NCBI RefSeq assembly: GCF_963665245.1
Contig: NZ_OY762269.1
Coordinates: forward strand, 310,001 to 374,000
Origin: an uncultured Paludibaculum sp.
GTDB taxonomy: Bacteria > Acidobacteriota > Terriglobia > Bryobacterales > Bryobacteraceae
DNA length: 64,000 nt
Direction of reading: 5' to 3'
Shown here: piece after piece, positions 51,038 through 58,499 of the stretch
How the letters are laid out: each line of letters starts with the position of its first letter
Position numbering within the stretch: the stretch's first letter is position 1
Notes under the pieces: generated by a model
Told to the model about the DNA's origin: nothing
Database searches by the model: none
Seen by the model: only the letters and a program-made list of their open reading frames with translations
Position numbers and translations under genes: made by a program

Positions 51038-52092
51038 GCGGGCTCCTTCGACCGGACGATCGGAAAGCAGGCCGGCTGCACTCGTTCGCCCGGAGGCAGC
51101 GGCTGTGGATGGACGAAAACGCGGGTGCCTACCACCTGCGCCCGAAAGACCGGTACCTTCTCCGTAAACGGCGGTGGGGAGGCTCCGGTATCGGGCCGGT
51201 ACTGATAGCCATGCCACGGACAGGTGATGCAGCCGTCGACGATGCGGCCCTCACCCAGTGGTCCGTTCTGGTGCTGGCAGACATTGGAGATGGCCGACAC
51301 CCGTCCGTCGTACTTAAAGATGGCGATGCGTTCTCCGGATAGCGATACGATGCGAGCCCGTTTCTCGGGGATGGTTGTCAGATCGCAGACATCGATGAAC
51401 CCATCATCCGCGGCCGCCAATCGGGCCTTGTCAACGCGCCGTTCCCGTCCGGCTGCCGCGACGTGAAGTCCGGTGACGAGAACCATGCCAAGGGCCAGCG
51501 TCGCCGCCAGCAATGGGCTTGTCTCCGATTGCAGCGCTCCCAGGACGACGTGCGCGATCAGCAGGAAGTAGGCCAGGTACACCGCCATGTGCAGCCGCTT
51601 CCAGGCTGGTGCCGAAAGGTTCCGGAGCCAGAAGTCGTGACTGGTGGCGGCCATCAGGAAGAGGATGAGCAGCGCGGCCGCGCCCAGCGACTGAAACGGA
51701 AATTGGGCCAGGTTTCCATAGCGTGTGTTCGAGGTAAAGAGGCTGACCAACGGCGAGCGGTCCCCGAAGGCGTGGAACTGAACGAGCGAGAAGGTGCCGT
51801 GCGCCAGGGCCACAAAGAACATCGACACGCCCAGATGCCTGCGGTTGTAGAGCAAGGGAAGAAACCGCGGCTCCAGCCGGCATAGCGGCCCGATGCACAG
51901 GACCACATGCAGCATCAACAACGCCAGCGTGCCCAGGGCGCGGATGAGGAGCGTCTCGATGGTGGCATTCGGATGGAGCGTGGCCCCGAGGCCCACGAAG
52001 GCCGATAGGTATCCGGCGACACACGCCGTCAGGACCGAGTCGTAGATCTTCTTCTGGCGGTTCCAGCCCACCGCCGTGTACTGCAGGCTCAT
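51034..52092 (-). CDS. Ferric-reductase-like membrane protein fused to a Rieske domain
   Basis: A 352-residue protein. The first 220 residues hold six membrane spans with His-containing helices (LALLMLHVVLCIGPL, FFVALAHGTFSL, WKRLHMAVYLAYFLLIAHVVLG), as in ferric-reductase or cytochrome b-type membrane domains. The C-terminal 110 residues are a Rieske 2Fe-2S domain with NVCQHQNGPLGEG and CITCPWHGYQYRPDTG. The haem-plus-Rieske fusion would shuttle electrons across or along the membrane. The ATG 52092 overlaps the stop of the small upstream gene. It may supply electrons to the Cys-motif protein or to lipid-modifying enzymes in the operon. Confidence 0.9.
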   Translation of the reverse strand: MSLQYTAVGWNRQKKIYDSVLTACVAGYLSAFVGLGATLHPNATIETLLIRALGTLALLMLHVVLCIGPLCRLEPRFLPLLYNRRHLGVSMFFVALAHGTFSLVQFHAFGDRSPLVSLFTSNTRYGNLAQFPFQSLGAAALLILFLMAATSHDFWLRNLSAPAWKRLHMAVYLAYFLLIAHVVLGALQSETSPLLAATLALGMVLVTGLHVAAAGRERRVDKARLAAADDGFIDVCDLTTIPEKRARIVSLSGERIAIFKYDGRVSAISNVCQHQNGPLGEGRIVDGCITCPWHGYQYRPDTGASPPPFTEKVPVFRAQVVGTRVFVHPQPLPPGERVQPACFPIVRSKEPA

Positions 52093-52232
52093 CGCGAGTC
52101 CTCCCAATGGACGCCGGTATTGCGCGGTACCGGTTCGCGCCTTACGAGCAGGCCCGCACAGAAGAGCGCGGGCAGCAGCACGGCCAAAGCCAGCCAGATC
52201 CGGCGGTGGGCGCGTCGTAGCGGCTGGATCAT
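52089..52232 (-). CDS. 47-residue single-span membrane protein
   Basis: A short frame that gene finders can miss. The protein starts MIQPLRRAHRRIW, continues with a hydrophobic helix (LALAVLLPALFCAGLLV) and ends with a polar tail (VHWEDSR). Positive N-terminus and one span suggest a small inner-membrane subunit with the C-terminus outside. The start is one base past the previous gene's stop, and its own stop overlaps the Rieske gene start (ATGA). Such tight packing on both sides supports translation. It may be an accessory subunit of the Rieske membrane protein. Confidence 0.75.
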   Translation of the reverse strand: MIQPLRRAHRRIWLALAVLLPALFCAGLLVRREPVPRNTGVHWEDSR

Positions 52233-52233
52233 G

Positions 52234-52479
52234 TCACGCTCCGAGCCGATGCGGGTTCCGCTCGATGGGCGGCTCGTTCACCCCGCGCGCCCACCTCCGC
52301 AACAGCAGCGGCCAGAACGCGACGACGCCCGGAAACACCGCTACGCGAAAGCCGATGCTGGACCCACGGGCGATGGGATCGATGTGATGAATGCCCGCGA
52401 CGACGAAGGCGAGCCCAAAGATCACACCGCAAGCAAGGTAGGCGGCGAAAGCAGCCAGAATCCGTTCGATGATCACCAT
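52234..52479 (-). CDS. Small two-span membrane protein
   Basis: An 81-residue protein with two hydrophobic helices (LAAFAAYLACGVIFGLAFVVAGI and VAVFPGVVAFWPLLLRRW) and a short polar tail. It has no catalytic motif and no family I can name. It lies 14 bases after the first SDR gene and one base before the 47-residue gene, so it is part of the same transcript. It may form a small membrane complex with the next two products. Confidence 0.75.
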   Translation of the reverse strand: MVIIERILAAFAAYLACGVIFGLAFVVAGIHHIDPIARGSSIGFRVAVFPGVVAFWPLLLRRWARGVNEPPIERNPHRLGA

Positions 52480-52493
52480 AAGTGTGTTCCTGT

Positions 52494-53189
52494 CTAGAGG
52501 TCCGCGCCGTAGAAAGGGATCACGGCGCCACTGAGTTGGGACGACTGGTCGTTGACGAGATAGACCAGGAGATCGGCAATCTGCTCAGGCCGCACCCATT
52601 TCGAAGGATCGGCCCCGGGCATGGCCGCGCGATTCGCCGCCGTATCGATGGCGCCCGGCAGAATCACGTTGGCCGCGATACCGGTGCCCTGGTTCTCCTT
52701 CGCCACGGCGCTCATGAGTGCGACCATGGCCGCCTTCGAGGCGGAATAGGCGCCGGCCATGGCCAGCGGTTCGACCGCGGCGCGGCTGCCGATGGCGAGA
52801 ATGCGGCCGGACCCGTTCGCCCGCATCGGCGGCAAAACCGCACGCACCATGTGGAACAGTGAGCGGAGATTCAGGTCGAGCAGGTGCTCGAACGTGTCGT
52901 CACCGGTGTCGACGACGCTCTGTCCGCCGGCATAGCCGCCCATCAGATGGATCATGGCGTCGATCCGTCCGTGCCGCTCCACTACGCTGGCAACAAGCTG
53001 GCGAGCGTTCTCCGCTGTGGAGAGCTCTGCTGCGAAGGCCCGAAACGACGGGCTGGAAAAGTCCGCATCCTTGATGGAGCGCGAGACTCCGGCCACTTGT
53101 GCGCCCGCGCTGAGAAAGGCGTTGGTGACGTGAGAGCCCAGGCCGCCCTTGGCCCCCGTGATGAGTACGATCTTGCCGGAAAGCTGCAT
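52494..53189 (-). CDS. Short-chain dehydrogenase/reductase (first)
   Basis: A 231-residue SDR. The nucleotide motif is ITGAKGGLGSHVTNAF (T-G-x3-G-x-G), the active site is GSRAAV with the Ser position, then GAYSASKAAMVAL (Y-x3-K). Oxidoreduction of an alcohol/keto group with NAD(P)H is expected; the substrate is unknown. The start at the ATG 53189 follows the second SDR stop by 8 bases. It differs clearly from its SDR neighbour, so the two are not a recent duplication. Confidence 0.87.
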   Translation of the reverse strand: MQLSGKIVLITGAKGGLGSHVTNAFLSAGAQVAGVSRSIKDADFSSPSFRAFAAELSTAENARQLVASVVERHGRIDAMIHLMGGYAGGQSVVDTGDDTFEHLLDLNLRSLFHMVRAVLPPMRANGSGRILAIGSRAAVEPLAMAGAYSASKAAMVALMSAVAKENQGTGIAANVILPGAIDTAANRAAMPGADPSKWVRPEQIADLLVYLVNDQSSQLSGAVIPFYGADL

Positions 53190-53197
53190 GGCTACTC

Positions 53198-54010
53198 CTA
53201 TTCGCCCGAGGACCATGCCACGCGGAACTCCGGGTACAGTGTCAATCCGCCACAGGCAAAGATCGTCTGGCCGGTGATGTACGACGCGTCGTCCGATGCC
53301 AGGAATGCGAAGACCGAGGCGATCTCTTCCGCCCGGGCGGCACGGCCCATCGGGATGTGGCTCTCGACGTCCATCCGCGCCTTCGGGTTGTCGATCCAGG
53401 CGCTGTTGATGGGTGTGACGACGGCGCCCGGTCCTACGGCGTTCACGCGAATCCCCTGGCTGGCATACTCAAGAGCCATGGTTTTTGTGAGGTTCTCCAT
53501 GCCGCCCTTGCTGATGGAGTACGGCAGGTACTTGGGCTTGGGGATGATCTCGTGGACGCTGGAGTTGTTCAGGATCACACCCCCACCGCCACGCGATAGG
53601 AAGTGCCGGATTGCTTCGCGTGAGCAGAGGAACGCTCCACGCAGATTCACGCCGAGAACACGATCGAAATCCGAGAGCTCGATATCGTGGGTGGCGCATG
53701 GTTTCTGAATGCCGGCGTTGTTGATCAGTACATCAATGGAGCCGAAGGCCTCAACCACGCTGGCGAACATGGTTCGCACCTGGTCTTCCTTGGAGATGTC
53801 GGCCTGGACGACCAGATCCTTGCAGCCCGATTCACGCGCTGTCATGCACGCTTCGCTGACCAGTACCTCCGTCGCCTCGGCCTGCTCGGGACCTGTTCTG
53901 TAGTTAATGGCAACGTTGGCGCCTTCCTGTGCGAAGCGCACCGCGATGGCCTGGCCGATGCCGGAGGAGGCGCCGGTGATGAGCACGTTCTTTCCAATGA
54001 GTCGTGGCAT
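53198..54010 (-). CDS. Short-chain dehydrogenase/reductase (second), glucose-1-dehydrogenase-like
   Basis: A 270-residue SDR with VLITGASSGIGQAIAVRF, NNAGIQKP, ILNNSSVHEIIP with the catalytic Ser, and YSISKGGMENLTKTMAL (Y-x3-K). The C-terminal YITGQTIFACGGLTLYP resembles the glucose 1-dehydrogenase branch. The substrate is not fixed by sequence. The start at the ATG 54010 follows the zinc-finger gene stop by 11 bases. It is second in the reverse operon, upstream of the first SDR and the membrane redox genes. Confidence 0.87.
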   Translation of the reverse strand: MPRLIGKNVLITGASSGIGQAIAVRFAQEGANVAINYRTGPEQAEATEVLVSEACMTARESGCKDLVVQADISKEDQVRTMFASVVEAFGSIDVLINNAGIQKPCATHDIELSDFDRVLGVNLRGAFLCSREAIRHFLSRGGGGVILNNSSVHEIIPKPKYLPYSISKGGMENLTKTMALEYASQGIRVNAVGPGAVVTPINSAWIDNPKARMDVESHIPMGRAARAEEIASVFAFLASDDASYITGQTIFACGGLTLYPEFRVAWSSGE

Positions 54011-54021
54011 GTTGATTCCCC

Positions 54022-54291
54022 TCAATTCGAGATTCGATTCACACCCGCGGCCCGGATGATTGCGTAGACACTCATCACCAGGGACGAAGGGACCGTCAGT
54101 GACTTCACACTGCGTCGCACTACCTGCCTAATCCGCAGTTCGCACTCAATCTGCTTCCGGCAGGCCGGACAACCATCGAGATGCTGTCTCAGGGCCAGGC
54201 TCTCCACAAGCCCGAGTTGGCCGTCGGCATAGAGCTCCGCCGACGGCTGAACCAGCTTGCAGGTTGTGGAAAGGTCGGCAGTTGGCTTCAT
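54022..54291 (-). CDS. Small zf-HC2-type zinc-finger protein without a membrane span
   Basis: An 89-residue protein with LALRQHLDGCPACRKQIE, the H-x3-C-x2-C zinc motif of anti-sigma factors, and an N-terminal Cys. Unlike the anti-sigma factor at 37 kb it lacks a membrane span, and no sigma gene is adjacent. It may be a soluble redox-responsive anti-sigma factor of the RsrA/ChrR kind, with its sigma factor elsewhere. I start at the ATG 54291; a longer frame begins at 54402. It leads the operon, the position expected for a regulator. Confidence 0.7.
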   Translation of the reverse strand: MKPTADLSTTCKLVQPSAELYADGQLGLVESLALRQHLDGCPACRKQIECELRIRQVVRRSVKSLTVPSSLVMSVYAIIRAAGVNRISN

Positions 54292-54411
54292 GGCACCCGG
54301 TATCTCCACGGGCGCAAATCGGTTGGCACCTGGGAGATCCGCCACGGCCGAAGCGTTATTCCCACTTTCGAAGCAGGGAATTTTCGATGCGTGAAGCGCC
54401 ATAACGTCTGC

Positions 54412-54879
54412 ATGAGACAGACAGCAATCTCCCTGCGGGCGCGGTGTATGGCGCTCGCCACTTTAGTATTCCTTTCCGCGACTCAGGTTCTGGCCGGCCC
54501 TGTGGATCCCGTGAACAAGACCGGACACGGCGTCGCTGTGAAGGGCTACGACGTTGTGGCGTACTTCAAACAAGGCAAGCCCGTAAAGGGGAGTGCCCAG
54601 TTCTCCACCTCTTGGATGGGGGCGGCATGGTGGTTCACCAGCAGCGAAGACAGAGATGCCTTCGTGGCGAAACCGGAGCAGTACGCGCCCCAATATGGCG
54701 GCTACTGTTCGTGGGCCGTCAGCAAGGGCTATACAGCGGAGATCGATCCTGAAGCCTGGAGGATCATCGACGGCAAGCTCTACCTCAACTACAGCAAGGA
54801 CGTCCAGCGCAAGTGGGCCGAGGACGTCCAGAAGCGCATCGCCGAGGCCAACAAAAACTGGCCCGGACTCCACAAATAG
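54412..54879 (+). CDS. Exported YHS-domain protein
   Basis: A 155-residue exported protein. A signal peptide (MALATLVFLSATQVLAG) lies inside either start, 54412 or the ATG 54448. The YHS domain follows: GHGVAVKGYDVVAYFKQGKP, WWFTSSEDRDAFVAKPEQYAP, YGGYCSWAVSKG. YHS domains bind metals such as copper or relate to heavy-metal handling, and occur in envelope proteins. It diverges from the redox operon with about 120 bases between, so joint control is possible. The beta-barrel gene follows after 15 bases. Confidence 0.87.
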   Translation: MRQTAISLRARCMALATLVFLSATQVLAGPVDPVNKTGHGVAVKGYDVVAYFKQGKPVKGSAQFSTSWMGAAWWFTSSEDRDAFVAKPEQYAPQYGGYCSWAVSKGYTAEIDPEAWRIIDGKLYLNYSKDVQRKWAEDVQKRIAEANKNWPGLHK

Positions 54880-54894
54880 AGGAGCAAAGCACTC

Positions 54895-55518
54895 ATGAGG
54901 ACTCTACCCTTCGCCCGGACTATTGCGGCCGGTCTCGTCGCCGTCTGCACACTCACCGCTCAGGAACAGGCGCCAAGGCACGAAATCGGCCTCACTTTGG
55001 GAGGGCTCTTCGGTCCGTCGCGCGACGAGGCGGCCACCAAGGTCAACCCAGATGCAGGCATCGCCTTCCAGGCCAACTACGGGTACCGCCTCTTCGGCGG
55101 CCGGAAGGCGGCGGTATATGGAGAAGTACATTTCCTGGCGAGTCCCAACCGAGGGGTGGAATCGACCAACCTCAACGCCACCCGCGACTTCGCCAGCCTC
55201 TTCGTGACGCCGGGCATCCGCGTCAAGCTGAAACCCGCCGCCAGAGTGTCTCCATATGTTGTGGTCGGCGGCGGGTACGGCCAGTTCGAACAGAGCACCT
55301 ACCTTCTGAATGGCGATCCCAATCCGGCCGCTCGTCGCGTGCACCGGGGTGTTTTCGACTACGGAGCCGGAGTCGACGCGAAGCTGTGGCGCTTTGTAGG
55401 CCTGCGCGCCGAGATCCGCGACTTCTACTCCGGCAGTCCCCTCTACAATCTCCCCACGCAATCCGGCGGGCAGCACAACGTCGTGGCCGGCGGTGGACTG
55501 GTCCTGCGCTTCCGGTAG
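54895..55518 (+). CDS. Outer-membrane beta-barrel protein
   Basis: A 207-residue exported protein: signal MRTLPFARTIAAGLVAVCTLTAQ, then alternating strands with aromatic girdle residues (HEIGLTLGGLFGP, AAVYGEVHFLASP, SPYVVVGGGYGQFEQ, GLRAEIRDFYSGSPLY) and a terminal GGGLVLRFR. The size suits an eight-stranded barrel like OmpX or OmpA. The role is unknown. It follows the YHS gene by 15 bases, so the two are probably co-transcribed and may work together at the envelope. Confidence 0.85.
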   Translation: MRTLPFARTIAAGLVAVCTLTAQEQAPRHEIGLTLGGLFGPSRDEAATKVNPDAGIAFQANYGYRLFGGRKAAVYGEVHFLASPNRGVESTNLNATRDFASLFVTPGIRVKLKPAARVSPYVVVGGGYGQFEQSTYLLNGDPNPAARRVHRGVFDYGAGVDAKLWRFVGLRAEIRDFYSGSPLYNLPTQSGGQHNVVAGGGLVLRFR

Positions 55519-55590
55519 CAATCCCGAAACCGGGAAAAACCGCGCCTGTAGTTGAAATCGATCCGAAGTGCGTCTTTGTAGTGAGCACTC

Positions 55591-57219
55591 ATGACGCATT
55601 CTCTGGTTGGACGGCTGGCTGTCAGCCTTTGCCTGCTCGGTTCGGCGGCTGAGGCGCAGTTTCAAAACCTGGTTGTGGACGGAAGCGCCACCAATGTGTG
55701 GTTCAGTTCGCCCCTACGCCTGAGGGCGGACGCGGGCGCATCGACTCCCTTGATCTATCAGGCTGGCAGCACGGGGCCCCGCGTGTTTTTGGAGCCTACT
55801 GATCCAGACGGTGTGGTCTCAGTCCGTATGAACCAGGCCAGCGATAGCGGAGACGTTGTCTGCTGGACCGTACGCAGGCTCTTCCAGTACTCACTTACGA
55901 CGACCCGCGCGCAGCCGCAGTTCGGCTTGCCCATCATGGTCACCTTGGAGTCAGTCGTCCACCGCTACAGCGACGGCAAAGAGTGGACCTTCTCCGGCGA
56001 GGCTGCCCTCAGCCGCAATGGCCGTTGGGTGTGGACTTTGGACACGGCATTCGACCTCCAAACAGGGCAAACCTACGACATGACTCCGGCTTTTCGCATC
56101 TCATCGGATGTCTCTGACGAAGGGGACGCGATTGTCGTCCGGGGGAACAGCACCGCTGGCCTTCTGCGCCCGGGCGGGGGCCAGTTCCGCACATTGCCCG
56201 GCAGCGTGCAACCGGGCGCCCAGTTCATTCGGATGGACCGCCACGCTTCGACCTTGGTGTGGTCGTCGGCGGGCATTTGGCCGGACGGCAGACCCCTGAT
56301 GAAGCTCGACGTCGCTACCGGCGCCCTCACGACGCTCGTTGCGGCCTGTGTTGACTGCCAACCGCTGCACCTCTCCGGTGACGGACGCCGTGTGGTCATG
56401 ACTACTCAATCGCTCGACGACACCGCTGGAGTCTGGTTGATGGACACTCTGAGCCTGGAGCGCACCGATCTCACCGCCGGCGCCGCCGCCGATGCCACTC
56501 TCACCAGTTCCGGACAAACCGTCTGTTACTCAGGCAATGAAGGCATGCTGCAATGCCGGGATTTGGAGACCGGCGACACCCACGTGGTTGTGGAGAGGAC
56601 GGCCCAGGTCAGCCGCTGGCCCGACACGCCGGACCCGTCGCCCGCACCCGGCAGCCGCTACACGCTCAGTGGTTGGGGACTGGCCGGCGCGAAGGTTTTC
56701 GTTAACGGGGCGCCTGCCACCGTAGCTGCCTCCTCCGACACTTCCATCACCCTGCTGGTGCCGGAAGACGCCGCACCTGGCGACGGTCAGTTCTCGTTCG
56801 ACCACGAGGCCAGCCCGTTCCGCTCCGCACTCTCGCATGAGATCAAGGCCATGGCCCCGCGTGTGATCAAACTCAGTGAGATCGTCGGCGCTGAGGCCGT
56901 CGGCTGGCTGCCCTTTCTGGAAAACGGCACCGTCGGCGGGCTCGCCGGGGAGTTTCGGCCATTGCATCCCGGAGAAGCGGTTTGGATCCATATGGTGGGT
57001 TTGGGGCGTGATCCTTCCCTCATGCGCTGGTACTGGAAGGACTGGCTCGGCGGCCCGGAGCACGACATCGTGCCGCTGGAAATCACGAAAGATGACGGCT
57101 GGTACACCGTGAAGGTACGCATTCCGGAAACCGCGCCGGCTGGCATCTCCGCCGTAATTGGCCGTTCACCCTGGGATCCTCTGATTGGCGCGACTGCCGA
57201 GATCCCGGTGGTGCAGTGA
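55591..57219 (+). CDS. Large secreted beta-rich protein, unknown
   Basis: A 542-residue protein with a signal peptide (VGRLAVSLCLLGSAAEAQ). The middle part has propeller-like repeats (DRHASTLVWSSAGIWPDG, LSGDGRRVVMTTQSLDD, LTSSGQTVCYSGNEG), and an IPT/TIG-like segment follows near 350-400 (SRYTLSGWGLAGAKVFVNG). The C-terminal 130 residues resemble Solibacter-type secreted C-terminal domains (TIGR03437-like), an impression I cannot verify. There is no catalytic motif. It is probably extracellular or surface-bound. The preceding barrel gene ends 72 bases upstream. Confidence 0.7.
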   Translation: MTHSLVGRLAVSLCLLGSAAEAQFQNLVVDGSATNVWFSSPLRLRADAGASTPLIYQAGSTGPRVFLEPTDPDGVVSVRMNQASDSGDVVCWTVRRLFQYSLTTTRAQPQFGLPIMVTLESVVHRYSDGKEWTFSGEAALSRNGRWVWTLDTAFDLQTGQTYDMTPAFRISSDVSDEGDAIVVRGNSTAGLLRPGGGQFRTLPGSVQPGAQFIRMDRHASTLVWSSAGIWPDGRPLMKLDVATGALTTLVAACVDCQPLHLSGDGRRVVMTTQSLDDTAGVWLMDTLSLERTDLTAGAAADATLTSSGQTVCYSGNEGMLQCRDLETGDTHVVVERTAQVSRWPDTPDPSPAPGSRYTLSGWGLAGAKVFVNGAPATVAASSDTSITLLVPEDAAPGDGQFSFDHEASPFRSALSHEIKAMAPRVIKLSEIVGAEAVGWLPFLENGTVGGLAGEFRPLHPGEAVWIHMVGLGRDPSLMRWYWKDWLGGPEHDIVPLEITKDDGWYTVKVRIPETAPAGISAVIGRSPWDPLIGATAEIPVVQ

Positions 57220-57275
57220 AGAAGTTGTCAGCCTTCAGCCTTCAGCTTCGACATGAACAGCCGCTCGTCGAAGAC

Positions 57276-57305
57276 TAATCAGCGCTGAAAGCCAGTAGCT
57301 GATTA
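57276..57305. terminator. Hairpin between convergent genes
   Basis: An 8-bp stem (taatcagc/gctgatta) with a 14-base loop lies between the stops of the secreted protein and the aminotransferase. It has no T run, so it is only a probable bidirectional terminator. Confidence 0.45.
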
Positions 57306-57317
57306 CTGACGGCTCGA

Positions 57318-58493
57318 CTAACCCTTCAGCACCGAGACCAGCCGCCCCATCGCCTCTTCGAGAATCGGCCGGTCGACAGCGTAGCAAATGCGGATCGAAC
57401 CCTCGCCGCCTTCGCCAAACGCCACGCCAGGCGCGAGCCCCACGTTCATGTCCACCAGAAGCCGTCTGCAGAACTCGAACGAGTCCTTCATCCCGTCGAT
57501 GCGCGGGAACAGGTAGAAGGCGCCATCCGCCTCGGGTACCGTTACGCCTTTCACTTTGCGCAATGCCTGCATGCAGAAGTCCCGGTTGGACTTGTACAAC
57601 GCCAGCATCTTGCGGACGGTGTCGTCGCCCCACTCTAGAGCCGTCTCCGAGGCGCGCTGCGCGAACGCTGGCGCGCACGACACCATGAACTCATTCAGCT
57701 TCGTCGCCCGTCCGGCCAGATCCTTGCGGCCGACAATCCAGCCCACGCGCCAACCCGTCATGCAATAGCTCTTCGAAAACGACTGCACCACCAGCACGGC
57801 GTCTTCGCGCGTGCACAGGCGCAGAATCGAAGGAACTGGTTTGCCCAGGCTGCCGTCGGCCGGATACCAGAGCCGTTCGTAGACCTCATCGGCGAGCAGC
57901 CAGAGGTTGTGCCGGCGGGCGAAGTCCAGCAACTTCTGCTGTTCCTCCACGCTGGCCACCCAGCCCAACGGATTTGAAGGCGAGGTGTACACCAGTAGGC
58001 GCGTCCGTGAAGTCGCGGCCGCTTCCAGTGCATCAAAATCCACGCGGTACCGGCCGCTCTCGCAGCGCAGCGCCACCATCTTCGCCGTGGCATTGCACAT
58101 CTCGGCGATCGACATCTGGTTCTGCCAGGCCGGCGTCAGGACAATCGCTTCATCGCCCGGATCGAGCACGCAGCGCATCCCCAAGTGCAGCGCCTGCACT
58201 CCGGAGGCCGTTACGACGATCTCCGACATCGGATCGATCGCCACCCTATGCTTGTCTTCGTAATAGCGCGCCAGCATGCGGCGCAGGGACGGCAGTCCGG
58301 CGTTCTCGGTGTAGTAGGTGAACCCATCGGCCATCGCCTTTTGCGCGGCCCGCTTCAGAAAATCGGGCGTCGGCAGATTCGATTCGCCGAAGTAGAGCCG
58401 TAGCACTCCATCGCCCATGCTCATGGCGATGTCGGCGATTTCACGGATGCGCGAGTGCGGAACAGCGAGCGCGGACGAGGCGACTTCGGGCAT
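57318..58493 (-). CDS. PLP-dependent aminotransferase (class I/II)
   Basis: A 391-residue fold-type I aminotransferase. The PLP Lys is in VVQSFSKSYCMTGWRVGW near residue 240, with TSPSNPLGW supplying the Asn and LLADEVYERLW the Asp and Tyr contacts; the late SIRICYAVDR carries the substrate-carboxylate Arg. It resembles aspartate/tyrosine-type aminotransferases, but the substrate is not fixed. It starts 6 bases after the purF stop, so it is the last gene of the purine operon, possibly supplying aspartate or glutamate nitrogen to the pathway. Confidence 0.9.
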   Translation of the reverse strand: MPEVASSALAVPHSRIREIADIAMSMGDGVLRLYFGESNLPTPDFLKRAAQKAMADGFTYYTENAGLPSLRRMLARYYEDKHRVAIDPMSEIVVTASGVQALHLGMRCVLDPGDEAIVLTPAWQNQMSIAEMCNATAKMVALRCESGRYRVDFDALEAAATSRTRLLVYTSPSNPLGWVASVEEQQKLLDFARRHNLWLLADEVYERLWYPADGSLGKPVPSILRLCTREDAVLVVQSFSKSYCMTGWRVGWIVGRKDLAGRATKLNEFMVSCAPAFAQRASETALEWGDDTVRKMLALYKSNRDFCMQALRKVKGVTVPEADGAFYLFPRIDGMKDSFEFCRRLLVDMNVGLAPGVAFGEGGEGSIRICYAVDRPILEEAMGRLVSVLKG

Positions 58494-58499
58494 GGGCGC

